This document shows, in pieces, positions 35,115-43,788 of a stretch of DNA of 64,000 nucleotides. A program made the position numbers and the translations under genes. Source of the DNA: Chloroflexota bacterium (lineage in GTDB: Bacteria; Chloroflexota; Limnocylindria; Limnocylindrales; CSP1-4). A model generated the notes under the pieces. That model had not been told where the DNA came from, ran no database searches, and was given only the letters and a program-made list of their open reading frames with translations. The stretch covers positions 124,001-188,000 of the forward strand of contig JACPOS010000009.1 in the NCBI GenBank assembly GCA_016191395.1, given 5' to 3'. How positions within the stretch are numbered: the stretch's first letter is position 1; each line of letters opens with the position of its first letter.

Positions 35115-37559
35115 TCAGTCCTCGACGCGGCGGCTCGCCTTCAGGAACGTCACCGAACGACGGCGCATCGACGCGAGCGGGCCGCGACCCCCGGTTGGGA
35201 CCGGCTCGGCCTCCAGGGGCGGGATGGGGTCCCAGCGGACGGGTTCCGTCCGCAGGTCGGACAGGTCGGCGGTCACCGCGATCGGCACCTCGTCGCGCTG
35301 CTCCAGCGCGGCGATGTCCACCCACGGCAGGTCTCGATCCGGCCCGGGGCGCCCGAGCAGGTAGCCCTGGCCCGCCGTGATCCCGAGGCGGCGTGCGGTC
35401 CGGAGCTGGCTCGACGTCTCGACGCCCTCCGCGATCGTGGTCGCGCCGAGCCGGTCGGCCATCTCCACGATGGAGCGCAGGACGGAGTGCGTCTTGTCCT
35501 CGCCGGCGCGCTGGACCAGGGACAGGTCGATCTTCACGACGTCGAACCGGAACTGGCTGAGGAGGCGCAGCCCGGCGTTGCCGGCCCCGACGTCGTCCGC
35601 GGCGATCCGGACGCCGGCGTTCTGGACGCCGAGGAGGGCCCGCCGCAGGCGCTCCGGGTCGCGGATCGCCTCGCGCTCGGTCAGCTCCAGGATCACCCGC
35701 CCGGGCGCCATGCCGTGCCGGCGCAGGATCGACAGGAACGCGGTGAAGCTGAACTCGGCCGATTCCAATGTCCGCGGGGAGACGTTGACGCTCAGGGTCA
35801 CCGATTCGTCGAGGTCCCGGGCACCATGGAGCACGACGTCCAGCGCGGCGCGATCCAGGTCGTGCACGCGCCCGGCGACCTCGGCGGCGTCGAAAAGGGC
35901 ACCCGCGTGCGCAAACGTGGACTGCTTCGGAACGCGAACCAGCCCCTCGTAGCCGATGACGCGACCGCTGGCGAGGTCCACGATCGGCTGGTAGACGGGC
36001 CTGAGCGAGCGGCCCTCGATCACGGCGGTGATCGCGCTCGACAGCTCCGCGCGCATTCCCTCGTCGACATGGCCGTGGTCCTTCTCGGGGTCGTAGATCG
36101 TGACCACCGTTCGACCCGTCCGCTTGCCCCGGTAGAGCGCCGCGTCCGCCTGCGCGGTGATCTCGAGGCGGGTGGTGCCGAACTCCGGACAGGCCGTCAC
36201 CCCGGCCGAGAACGAGATCGGGGCGCGGTACTCGCCGTGCACCCGATCCTCCAGGCCACGGGCGAGCAGCCGGCGGGTCAGGATGATCGCGCCACCCACG
36301 TCCGTGTGGGGCAGGAGCAGTGCGAACTCGTCGCCGCCGACGCGGAACGCGGCGTCGCTGTGGCGGATCGTGGCGCCGATGAGCGAGCCGACCTCGGCCA
36401 GGAGCTGGTCGCCGACCGCGTGACCGCGGGTGTCGTTGATGCGCTTGAACTCGTCGATGTCGATGAGCACCAGCGAGAAGGACGTGCCATAGCGCCGTGC
36501 CCCATCGACCATCCGGGCCACCGCCTCCTGGAACGCACGGTGGTTGCCAAGGCCGGTGAGGCTGTCGCGCAGGGCGGCTTCGCGCGCACTCTCGTAGAGC
36601 TCGCGGAGCCGCGACCGCGATGCCTCGAGGTTTGCGGCAGGCCGGAGGATCTGCCGCGCCATCCAGATCGTGAAGACGATGAGAAGGAGCAGCATCGCGC
36701 CGAGCGCGGCGAGCGCCTGGATCGGCAGGGCGACCAGGGGGATCGGCGCGGAGACCACGATCTGCCAGCCCTCGATGCCGGGCAGGTCGATCGTCGCGCG
36801 GCCGTCGGAGTCATGGGTGGCCATCGTCGCGAGGTCGAACACCTCGCCCGGAAGCGCGCCCGGGTCGAACGGGCCCTCGGACTCCGCGAGCACGGCGCCG
36901 GTGGGGTCGGTGATGCGCATGACGCGCCCCGCCATGTCGACGTCGGGCGTGGTCGCGGCGAGCAGGGTCGGCACGGACACGGCGCTGACGATCGTCCGTG
37001 GCGGCTTGCTGCCCGCGCCGGCGGTCTCGACGACGAGGAGCCGAAGGCCCGCGTCGCTCTTGACCGAGACCAGGCCGTTGACGATCACGCCCGCGGGCAG
37101 CGACTTGAGGTCGAGCGGCGGCCCGAAGCCGGCGATCATGCCGTCGCCCGTGACCAGGCTGGCACCCACGACCGAGCCATCCACCATCGAGCGATCCGGC
37201 CCGGCGACGAGCTCCTCGATGCGCTGCGAGGCGGCCTCGCGAGCGGCAACGGAGGCGCCTACGGCCGACGCGGCGACGATCGCAGGATCGTTCAGCATCG
37301 CCTGGCCGGCCGTCCGGATCCGGACGATCTCCCGCTGCAGCTGGGCCACCGCGGTCGAGGCCTGGTCGGCGAGTCGCTCGTGGTGGGCGACGCGCGCCTC
37401 CTCGGCCACCGCGCGGACGAGCGGCGATACCGCGGCGATGGGCAGCACCGCCACGGCGATCAGGGTCAGCGCGAGGCGCAGCTTGACCAGCCGGAGGCTG
37501 TCGCGGCCGTCCAGGATCGGATCGCGTGAGGCGTCGTGATGCTGGGGCTCCGGGTGCAT
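35115..37559 (-). CDS. Membrane GGDEF-EAL protein (cyclic-di-GMP turnover)
   Basis: 814 residues. TM helix at about 27-47, an extracytoplasmic sensor domain (about 50-270) of the double-Cache kind, a second TM helix at about 277-303, then GGDEF and EAL domains. The GGDEF site is intact (FRVGGDEFALLLP, about 405). The EAL part reads EGL, but the metal and catalytic residues are kept: SVNVSP, ELTERE, an Asp-Asp pair in AADDVGAGNAG, VKIDLSL and AEGVET. It may therefore make and break c-di-GMP. The C-terminal ~60 residues are a linker without a known domain. Confidence 0.92.
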   Translation of the reverse strand: MHPEPQHHDASRDPILDGRDSLRLVKLRLALTLIAVAVLPIAAVSPLVRAVAEEARVAHHERLADQASTAVAQLQREIVRIRTAGQAMLNDPAIVAASAVGASVAAREAASQRIEELVAGPDRSMVDGSVVGASLVTGDGMIAGFGPPLDLKSLPAGVIVNGLVSVKSDAGLRLLVVETAGAGSKPPRTIVSAVSVPTLLAATTPDVDMAGRVMRITDPTGAVLAESEGPFDPGALPGEVFDLATMATHDSDGRATIDLPGIEGWQIVVSAPIPLVALPIQALAALGAMLLLLIVFTIWMARQILRPAANLEASRSRLRELYESAREAALRDSLTGLGNHRAFQEAVARMVDGARRYGTSFSLVLIDIDEFKRINDTRGHAVGDQLLAEVGSLIGATIRHSDAAFRVGGDEFALLLPHTDVGGAIILTRRLLARGLEDRVHGEYRAPISFSAGVTACPEFGTTRLEITAQADAALYRGKRTGRTVVTIYDPEKDHGHVDEGMRAELSSAITAVIEGRSLRPVYQPIVDLASGRVIGYEGLVRVPKQSTFAHAGALFDAAEVAGRVHDLDRAALDVVLHGARDLDESVTLSVNVSPRTLESAEFSFTAFLSILRRHGMAPGRVILELTEREAIRDPERLRRALLGVQNAGVRIAADDVGAGNAGLRLLSQFRFDVVKIDLSLVQRAGEDKTHSVLRSIVEMADRLGATTIAEGVETSSQLRTARRLGITAGQGYLLGRPGPDRDLPWVDIAALEQRDEVPIAVTADLSDLRTEPVRWDPIPPLEAEPVPTGGRGPLASMRRRSVTFLKASRRVED

Positions 37560-37704
37560 GCGTCCTCTGAGCGTGGTGGTGGTGCCATCAGGCCCCAGCC
37601 GCCCGCCCGGTTCACCTACCCGTTCGTCCCGCGCTGACCCTGACGCTCGGGTCAGCCGGCTCCGCCGATCGGCGGGGCCCCCGGCGCGCCGCGCTCAACC
37701 CGGA

Positions 37705-38436
37705 TCAGCGCCGGATCGTCTGGCCCGGCTGCAGTGCGTGGACGACGACGTCGCCCAGCGAGCGGTCGGCGAGCTCGTCGAGGAGCTGGCCGGGCGTGCC
37801 GGCGAGGATCGGGAAGGTCCCGTAGTGGATCGGCAGGACCTCGCGAACGCCGAGCAGGTCCACCGCGAGGGCGGCCTCGCGCGGGCCCATCGTGTAGTGC
37901 CCGCCGATGGGCAGGATCGCGATGTCCGGCCGGTACAGCTCGCCGATGAGCCGCATGTCGCCGAAGACGTTCGTATCGCCGGCGAAGTAGATGCGGCTGC
38001 CGTCCTCCAGCTCCACCACGAAGCCGGCAGGCTCCCCCAGGTACCGCGGCATCCCGGCGTCGTTGTCCCAGTCTCCCGCCGAGTGGTCCGCCGAGGTCAT
38101 GGTCACGCGCAGCCCGCAGGTCTCCACGGTGCCGCCCTTGTTCATGCCGATGAGGTCGTCCGGCGCCGCGTAGACGCTGCTCAGCCAGAGGGTCATCTCG
38201 TGCATCGCCGGCCAGGCGGGCCGGGTCCGGCTGGCGATCGGGATCGCGTTGCCCATGTGGTCGGCGTGACCGTGGCTCACGAGCATCAGGTCGCACCGAT
38301 CGACCGTCTCGGGCGCCCTCGGGCTGGCGGGATTGGCGAACCATGGGTCGAACAGGACCGTCATGCCGCCGGGCGTCACGAGCTCGACGCATGCGTGGCC
38401 GTACCAGGTGATCGCGGTTGCTCCACCGGAATCCAT
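37705..38436 (-). CDS. Metallo-beta-lactamase-fold hydrolase (UPF0173-like)
   Basis: 243 residues. HxHxDH metal motif SHGHADHMGN at residues 54-62 (His55, His57, Asp59, His60), with TWYGHACVEL at the start, FAGDTNVFGDM and IHYGTFP, as in the UPF0173/UlaG-like zinc hydrolases. Substrate unknown. GGAGG lies seven bases before the ATG, and TACGAT on the minus strand (38455-38460) gives a leader of about a dozen bases. Confidence 0.88.
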   Translation of the reverse strand: MDSGGATAITWYGHACVELVTPGGMTVLFDPWFANPASPRAPETVDRCDLMLVSHGHADHMGNAIPIASRTRPAWPAMHEMTLWLSSVYAAPDDLIGMNKGGTVETCGLRVTMTSADHSAGDWDNDAGMPRYLGEPAGFVVELEDGSRIYFAGDTNVFGDMRLIGELYRPDIAILPIGGHYTMGPREAALAVDLLGVREVLPIHYGTFPILAGTPGQLLDELADRSLGDVVVHALQPGQTIRR

Positions 38437-38483
38437 GGCGCACCTCCGGGAGCAATCGTATCGGCCCGGACGATTGCAGATTC

Positions 38484-38701
38484 CTGACAGGATCGCCGTC
38501 TGCTGCCACAATGCGCGGCGACCTCCGATCCTCACCACCCAGGTCCCGCGTCGCTGCGGCGCCGGTGGGGGGTCTCCAAGCAACCCCTGTCGCGGTGACG
38601 CGCCGCGTTTAGCTGCGCGCGCGCCCCGGGATGGGCCATCCGTTCGTTGCCCCTCAGAGATGGGGGCTCCAGGCAGAAAGGAGCTCGGGTAGCGCCTCGG
38701 C
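38484..38701 (+). promoter_or_regulatory. Promoter and structured leader of the M23 peptidase gene
   Basis: CTGACA (38484-38489), 17 bases, CACAAT (38507-38512) would give a transcript with a leader of about 185 bases. Within it: a CGCGGCG/CGCCGCG helix (38514-38520 with 38601-38607) enclosing ACCACCC/GGTGGGG, and a GGGCTCC/GGAGCTC hairpin (38664-38670 with 38680-38686) that buries the only GGAG in the leader. Cell-wall hydrolase genes are often under riboswitch control (for example c-di-AMP); I could not match a known consensus. Confidence 0.4.
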
Positions 38702-39196
38702 GTGCCCAACAGATCCATGCGCAAGTCCATCCGCGCACTCGTGGCGGCCGCGGCCGCCACCCTCATCCTGCCGGCAGCGGTCTTCGCTTACTGGCCCGTT
38801 GCCAACACCGGCTCGTACGTCAGCCAGGGCTACAGCAGCCGCCACCGCGCCTACGACATCGCGTCGTACTCCGGCACCCCCGTGGTCCCGGTCCGCTCCG
38901 GGCGAGTTGCCTTCGCGGGCTGGAAGGCCAACTGTGGTGGCTACCAGGTCTACGTGTCGCACGGCAACGGCCTGTACTCGGCCTACTTCCACCTTCGCGC
39001 CGAATACGCGTGGAAGGGCGAATGGGTCACGGCGCAATCGACCATGCTCGGCCGGGTAGGCCGGACCGGCTGCGCCACGGGGTCGCACCTGCACGTGGAG
39101 ATCTGGCGCGGCTATCCGTGGGCCAGTGGTTCGTACCGTGTCAGCCCCTGGTCCTACATCAGCTCCGGCAAGTACCTGCCCTCCCGCTACCGCTGA
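38702..39196 (+). CDS. Secreted M23-family peptidase
   Basis: 164 residues from the GTG (159 from the ATG at 38717). Signal peptide RKSIRALVAAAAATLILPAA ending near VFA-Y. The LytM/M23 zinc residues are visible: His48 and Asp52 in SRHRAYD, then His97 in YFHLR and His129/His131 in GSHLHVEIW. It would cleave peptidoglycan cross-bridges or other glycine-containing peptides outside the cell. Only the catalytic domain is present, with no LysM or coiled-coil part. The start is uncertain because the upstream GGAG is about 18 bases away and inside a hairpin. Confidence 0.85.
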   Translation: MPNRSMRKSIRALVAAAAATLILPAAVFAYWPVANTGSYVSQGYSSRHRAYDIASYSGTPVVPVRSGRVAFAGWKANCGGYQVYVSHGNGLYSAYFHLRAEYAWKGEWVTAQSTMLGRVGRTGCATGSHLHVEIWRGYPWASGSYRVSPWSYISSGKYLPSRYR

Positions 39197-39232
39197 GCCG
39201 GCCCTCTCGGCGGTTCGGCCGGGGCCCGCGGC

Positions 39233-39238
39233 TACACT
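39233..39238 (+). promoter_or_regulatory. -10 box of a leaderless promoter (membrane protein)
   Basis: TACACT ends seven bases before the GTG at 39246 with no ribosome-binding site. Confidence 0.5.
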
Positions 39239-39245
39239 CGCCGAC

Positions 39246-40082
39246 GTGCCCGCGGAGCGGATCGCCGAGAGCCTCGCCTTCATCAACTGGACCGTCCTGA
39301 CCGCCCTGGGCGTCGGGTCGTTCGCGGCCGTCGTGGCCGGCCGGTTCCGCACCGGCGCGACCCGTGGCTACCTGGGCTTCACGGCCTTCAGCGCCGCGGC
39401 GTTCGCGCTCCTCGCCTACCTCACGGACGGTGGCCTGCCCACCCTCTCCCCGGATCTCGCCGTCCGACTGGATCCGGCGTGGGAGACGCCCCGCAGGCTC
39501 GCGCTCGCGGCGCTGCCCGTGCTCGCCGCCGTCTACGGCGTGGCGCTCTGGCGCGGCTCGCGCGCCGTGCCCGTTGCCATCGCCGGGCTGGCCGCCGCCG
39601 CGCTCGTCCTCGTGGCCGGCGCGCTGTCATGGGGCGGCGGCGGCGTGGCGAGCCTGCTCCTGCTCGTGGAGCTTGCCGGCCTGTCCGTCGCGCTCGGCGG
39701 CGTGTGGGCGGCAATGATCCTTGGCCACTGGTACCTCGTGACCCCGAAGCTCCCTGAGGCGCCGTTGATCCGCTTCTCGCGCTGGCTCGGCGCCGCGCTC
39801 GCGCTCCAGCTGGGGCTGTTCGTCCTGTGGCTCGCGGTGGGCGCGGGACCAGAGGGGGCGCCCGCGTTCGGTTCGCTGGTTGGGCCGTGGGCGCTGTTCG
39901 TCTGGCTGCGCCTCCTCGTGGGGCTCGTGTTCCCGCTCGTCGTCAGCTGGGCGGCCGTGCAGACCGCGCGCTCGCGCTCGATGGAATCGGCGACCGGGCT
40001 GCTGTACATCAACGTCGGCACGATCGCGGCCGGCACCATCCTCGCCGCCGGGTTGTACTTCGGCGCGGGGCTCCTCGTCTGA
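39246..40082 (+). CDS. Polytopic membrane protein of unknown function
   Basis: 278 residues with about eight membrane segments (INWTVLTALGVGSFAAVVAG; AALPVLAAVYGVALW; SLLLLVELAGLSVALGGVW and more). A conserved-looking loop GHWYLVTPKLPEAPLIRFSR and the segment SMESATGLLYINVGTI contain His, Trp and Tyr that might bind heme or metal, but I do not recognise the family. It is followed by an O-methyltransferase gene 30 bp downstream. Start taken from the TACACT box; a longer upstream frame would run through the M23 gene. Confidence 0.65.
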   Translation: MPAERIAESLAFINWTVLTALGVGSFAAVVAGRFRTGATRGYLGFTAFSAAAFALLAYLTDGGLPTLSPDLAVRLDPAWETPRRLALAALPVLAAVYGVALWRGSRAVPVAIAGLAAAALVLVAGALSWGGGGVASLLLLVELAGLSVALGGVWAAMILGHWYLVTPKLPEAPLIRFSRWLGAALALQLGLFVLWLAVGAGPEGAPAFGSLVGPWALFVWLRLLVGLVFPLVVSWAAVQTARSRSMESATGLLYINVGTIAAGTILAAGLYFGAGLLV

Positions 40083-40112
40083 GCGCCGACCGGCGCTGAA
40101 GGAGGCATCGCC

Positions 40113-40778
40113 ATGGTCCGCTCCGACCGCACCTGGTCGCCGACGTCCATCGATCTCGACTGGATCGAGGCGACGGGGCGCCCGCTGCATCCGGTCCTCA
40201 TCGAGATGGAATCCGTGGCGGATCCGGAGGGCATCCCGATCCTGAGCCGCGACAGTGGCCGGATGCTCGCCGTGCTCGCCGCGAACCGGCGGCGGGTGCT
40301 CGAGGTGGGAACCGCGATCGGCTACTCGACGCTGTGGATGGCGCTCGCCCTGCCGCCGGACGGCACCGTCGTGACGATCGACCCGGATCGGGCACGCACC
40401 GATCGGGCGCGAGCGTTCTGGCGCCGTGCGGGCCTGCCCGATACACGGATCTCCGTCGTCAACGAGCCGGCGCTCGACGCCTTCGAGGGCGCTGCGCCGG
40501 AGCTGCGCGGTCCGTTCGACATGGTCTTCATCGATGCCCTGAAGGACGAGTACCTCGCGTACCTCGCCGCGCTCATGGATCGCCTTGTGCCGGGAGCGGT
40601 CGTGGTGGCCGACAACGTCCTGTGGAGCGGTCGGACGTCCGGCGCGCGGCCGTCCCGGCCCGGGGATGGCAGCGATGCCCTTCGCGAGTTCTGCGCGCGC
40701 GTCTCCGCCGATCCGGCGTTCGAGACGGCCATCCTTCCGATCGGCGACGGGCTGCTCGTGGCCACGCTCCGGCCGTGA
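40113..40778 (+). CDS. Class I O-methyltransferase (COMT/Methyltransf_3 type)
   Basis: 221 residues. SAM motif I RRVLEVGTAIGYSTLWMALA, acidic VVTIDPDRART, and the DMVFIDALKDEYLAYLAAL and VVVADNVLWSG segments typical of catechol/caffeoyl-CoA-type O-methyltransferases, which use a divalent metal bound by the Asp of FIDA and the D-N of ADN. Physiological substrate unknown. AAGGAGG seven bases before the ATG. Stop overlaps the moaDE start (GTGA). Confidence 0.88.
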   Translation: MVRSDRTWSPTSIDLDWIEATGRPLHPVLIEMESVADPEGIPILSRDSGRMLAVLAANRRRVLEVGTAIGYSTLWMALALPPDGTVVTIDPDRARTDRARAFWRRAGLPDTRISVVNEPALDAFEGAAPELRGPFDMVFIDALKDEYLAYLAALMDRLVPGAVVVADNVLWSGRTSGARPSRPGDGSDALREFCARVSADPAFETAILPIGDGLLVATLRP

Positions 40779-41536
40779 CCGAGCCCGCGTTGCGCATCCG
40801 CGTCCGGCTGTTCGCGATGCAGCGCGAGCTGGCAGGGACGCGCCAGGTGGAGCTGGACCTGCGTGACGGCGCCACGATCGAGGACGCATGGCTCGCGCTC
40901 GTGGAGCGCGTGCCCGGGCTCGCACCGGGGCGCGCCTCGGTCCGCTTCGCGCACAACGGCGGCTACGCGCCCGCCGACACCCGGCTCGCCGACGGCGACG
41001 AGGTCGCGATGATCCCGCCGGTGAGCGGCGGCGCGGGCGCCGCGCTGCGCATCCTGGAGCTCAGGGAGACACCGATCGCTGCCGAGGTGCTGTCCGAGCT
41101 GAGCGCGCGGCTCGCGAGCCCGGACGACGGGGCGGTCGTCGGGTTCCTCGGCGTGACGCGCAGGTCACCGGGCACGCCGGCACCGGGGCAGGAGGCGGAG
41201 GCCGCGCGCCACGCGGGTCGGAGCGTCGAGTCGCTGGAGTACGAGGCGCTCCCGGAGATGGCGCTGCGGGTCATGGCGGAGATCGCCGACGAGATCGAGG
41301 CGCGCTTCGGGGTCACGCGGCTCGCGATCGTGCACCGAACGGGCGACGTGCCGCTCGGCGAGGCGTCGGTCGCGATCGTGGCGTGCGCGCCACATCGCGA
41401 AGCGGCGTTCGACGCGGCACGCTATGCCATCGACGAGACCAAGGGCCGCGCCCCGATCTGGAAGGCCGAGCGCTTCACGGACGGCAAGGTCTGGATCGGG
41501 GAGCCGGCACGGGAATCTCCGAGGGCCGAGGTCTAG
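40775..41536 (+). CDS. Molybdopterin synthase, fused MoaD-MoaE
   Basis: 253 residues. Residues 1-86 are MoaD (beta-grasp; RVRLFAMQRELAG ... ADGDEVAMIPPVSGG) ending in the Gly85-Gly86 that must carry the thiocarboxylate. Residues ~91-253 are MoaE, with VGFLGVTRR, the HRTGDVPLGEASVAIV core, and Lys223/Lys230 in ETKGRAPIWKAE. Together they convert precursor Z (cPMP) to molybdopterin. Because the Gly-Gly is internal, the protein must be cut after Gly86 to work, as known for the mycobacterial MoaX fusion. No other moa gene is nearby. Confidence 0.92.
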   Translation: MTEPALRIRVRLFAMQRELAGTRQVELDLRDGATIEDAWLALVERVPGLAPGRASVRFAHNGGYAPADTRLADGDEVAMIPPVSGGAGAALRILELRETPIAAEVLSELSARLASPDDGAVVGFLGVTRRSPGTPAPGQEAEAARHAGRSVESLEYEALPEMALRVMAEIADEIEARFGVTRLAIVHRTGDVPLGEASVAIVACAPHREAAFDAARYAIDETKGRAPIWKAERFTDGKVWIGEPARESPRAEV

Positions 41537-41556
41537 CTCCTGCGGGCCCTCGGCCC
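41523..41556. terminator. Hairpin between convergent genes
   Basis: A 9-bp stem GGGCCGAGG/CCTCGGCCC with a 16-base loop spans the moaDE stop; a likely bidirectional terminator for moaDE and the response regulator. Confidence 0.45.
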
Positions 41557-41612
41557 GAGGATTCGGCGAGCCCGCGCGGGACGGACCCCGGAACCATAGG
41601 GCCCGCGGCTGT

Positions 41613-42365
41613 TCAGCCGATGGTTGCCGGTGCCACCCGCGCAGGGACGTCGGCGGCCGGCTCGCGGCGCGGCGCGGCCTCGACGTCGAGGAGGTAGCCG
41701 ATCCCCTGGAACGTCCGGATGCGGCCGGGCTCGCCCGGCGCCGCGCCGAGCTTGCGGCGTACTCGACTCACCCAGACGCGCAGGTACTGGAGATCGTCGC
41801 GGTACTCCGGGCCCCAGACCTTGGTCAGGAGCTCCGTGTGCAGGACGACCTTGCCGGCGTTCGCGGCGAGATGCTGGAGAAGCAGCCACTCCGTGCGCGA
41901 CAGCTGCACGAGCTCGGCGTTGCGCGTGACCATGCGGCGCTCGAGGTCGATCTCGACGTCGTCGAACTTGATCACGCCGGCGCCCGGCTCCGCGCCGCCC
42001 GAGCGGCGGATGACGGCCCGCACGCGAGCCGCGAGCTCGTCCGGGTGGAACGGCTTGGCGATGTAGTCATCCGCGCCCAGGTCCAGGCCCTTGGACTTGT
42101 CCGCCGTGCTGCCCTTCGCGGTCAGCAGGATGACCGGCACCGGCCGCCGCTCGCGCAGCTGGCGCATCACCTCGATGCCGTCGAGATCCGGCATGACGAT
42201 GTCCAGGAGGACGATGTCCGGCCGAACCTCCTCGGCCTTCTGGAGCGCCTCTTCGCCGCCATTCGCGGTGACGACGCGGAAGCCCTCCTCGGACAGCGCG
42301 ATCTGCACCAGCTTGGTGATGCGCGGCTCGTCGTCGGCGACGAGGACCAATGGCTGGGTCGACAC
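41613..42365 (-). CDS. OmpR/PhoB-family response regulator
   Basis: 250 residues. Receiver domain with the acidic pair in VADDEPR (11-12), phosphoacceptor Asp55 in VLLDIVMPD, Thr in LLTAKG and Lys in IAKPF; a C-terminal winged helix with SRTEWLLLQHLAANAGKVV and YLRVWVSRVRRKLG plus IRTFQGIGYLL. The last ~20 residues are a Pro/Ala tail. No histidine kinase is adjacent. AAGGAGG five bases before the GTG at 42365 decides the start; the upstream ATG at 42398 lacks one. Confidence 0.93.
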   Translation of the reverse strand: MSTQPLVLVADDEPRITKLVQIALSEEGFRVVTANGGEEALQKAEEVRPDIVLLDIVMPDLDGIEVMRQLRERRPVPVILLTAKGSTADKSKGLDLGADDYIAKPFHPDELAARVRAVIRRSGGAEPGAGVIKFDDVEIDLERRMVTRNAELVQLSRTEWLLLQHLAANAGKVVLHTELLTKVWGPEYRDDLQYLRVWVSRVRRKLGAAPGEPGRIRTFQGIGYLLDVEAAPRREPAADVPARVAPATIG

Positions 42366-42557
42366 GGGAGCCTCCTTGGCTGGTTCCGGCTTGCACATCA
42401 GTGCTTAGGTGTGAGGGCCTGATTCTCGCGAGTGACCCGTGGCGCCCGGCCCGGCGAGACATTGCAGAACCGTTACGTGCGCATTACAGCGTACGACCGT
42501 CACGCGCCTGCGAGGTCCGGCGACCACCCCGAAACCGGGGCGAGGACCTGTTCGGCC

Positions 42558-42563
42558 TACGCT
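42558..42563 (+). promoter_or_regulatory. -10 box of a leaderless promoter (glycosyltransferase)
   Basis: TACGCT ends eight bases before the ATG at 42572 with no ribosome-binding site. Confidence 0.5.
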
Positions 42564-42571
42564 GGCGCCAC

Positions 42572-43675
42572 ATGACCGCCCGAACCCTTCGAATCGCGCA
42601 GGTGGCGCCTCCGCTGGAGCGTGTCCCACCGCTGGCCTATGGCGGAACCGAGCGCATCGTCCACGAGCTGACCACGGCGCTGGTCAAGCGCGGCCACGAG
42701 GTCACCGTCTTCGCGAGCGGCGACTCCGACGTGCCGTGCCGGCTGATTCCGACGGTCGACGTCGCGCTCCGCCCCGCCGGCATCGAGGGTGACGCCGCCG
42801 AGTGGTTCGACGCGACGGTGCAGGCCGTGATCGAGCACGAATCCGAGTTCGACGTCATCCACTCTCACCTGGAGCGCTGGTCGAGGCCGCTCGAGCGACG
42901 CACGAGCGTTCCTGTCGTGTCGACGTTCCACGGGCGGCTGGACCTGCCGTGGACGAAGGAGGCGTTCGCGGACCCCGGCCCCGGCATGGTCGCGATCAGC
43001 CGGCACCAGGCGGCCACCCATCCGGAGGTGCCCTGGACGGTGATCCACAACGGCCTGTCGCTGGATCAGGCACCCGTCTCCGAGCGGCCCGGCGACGCCT
43101 TCTGCTTCGTCGGCCGCGTGGATCCGGAAAAGGGCGTCATCGAGGCGATCGACGTGGCGCTGAAGACGGGCCGAACCCTCCGGATCGCCGCGAAGGTCGG
43201 GAACATGGCGCGCCAGCAGGACTACTTCGAGAACGTCTTCCGGCCCGCGCTCGCGCGCGCGGGTTCAGTTGTCGAGTATCTCGGCGAGCTGGAGCCCGCG
43301 GACCGGGACCAGCTCTTCGCCGAGAGCTACGCAACGCTGATGCCGGGGAGCTGGCCGGAGCCGTTCGGGCTGGTGTGCATCGAGTCGCTGGCCTGCGGGA
43401 CGCCGGTCCTCGCCCGGCGCGTCGGCGCGCTGCCGGAGATCATCCGCGACCGCGTGGATGGCTTCTTCTGTGACGACGTGACGGCGATGGCGTTCTACTC
43501 GGAGCGCGTCGCGACCCTTGACCGCGCGACCATCCGTGCGCGGGTGATCGATCGCTTCTCGGCGGCGCGCATGACGGATCGCTACCTGAGCCTCTTCGCC
43601 CGGCTCGCGGGCCCGGCGACTACTCCCGGGCGCGCCATTGAAGCGCCGGATCTGCGAGTCGAGACCCGCGCGTAG
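42572..43675 (+). CDS. Glycosyltransferase family 4 protein
   Basis: 367 residues. GT-B fold: N-terminal RIAQVAPPLERVPPLAYGGT with the acceptor loop, ERIVHELTTALVKRGHEVTV, and C-terminal FVGRVDPEKGVIEAI plus the donor motif MPGSWPEPFGLVCIESLACG with the E-x7-E pair. A retaining transferase, probably in glycan or glycolipid assembly; donor unknown. Monocistronic. The motif CGGATCTGC-G/A-AGTCG occurs at its 3' end (43647) and again 74 bp on (43721). Confidence 0.88.
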   Translation: MTARTLRIAQVAPPLERVPPLAYGGTERIVHELTTALVKRGHEVTVFASGDSDVPCRLIPTVDVALRPAGIEGDAAEWFDATVQAVIEHESEFDVIHSHLERWSRPLERRTSVPVVSTFHGRLDLPWTKEAFADPGPGMVAISRHQAATHPEVPWTVIHNGLSLDQAPVSERPGDAFCFVGRVDPEKGVIEAIDVALKTGRTLRIAAKVGNMARQQDYFENVFRPALARAGSVVEYLGELEPADRDQLFAESYATLMPGSWPEPFGLVCIESLACGTPVLARRVGALPEIIRDRVDGFFCDDVTAMAFYSERVATLDRATIRARVIDRFSAARMTDRYLSLFARLAGPATTPGRAIEAPDLRVETRA

Positions 43676-43788
43676 TCGATCTACCGCCCCAGGGCGGCCC
43701 GTCGAGTGACCACGGCGTCACGGATCTGCAAGTCGTGGCTCCGTCACGCACGCATCGCGGAGACGGCCGATCGGGAAACTGAGGCGAT

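Noticed and set aside
38514..38700. c-di-AMP (ydaO-type) riboswitch before the M23 gene
   Set aside because: Gene type and leader length fit, but the conserved core segments are not present; kept only as an unassigned structured leader.
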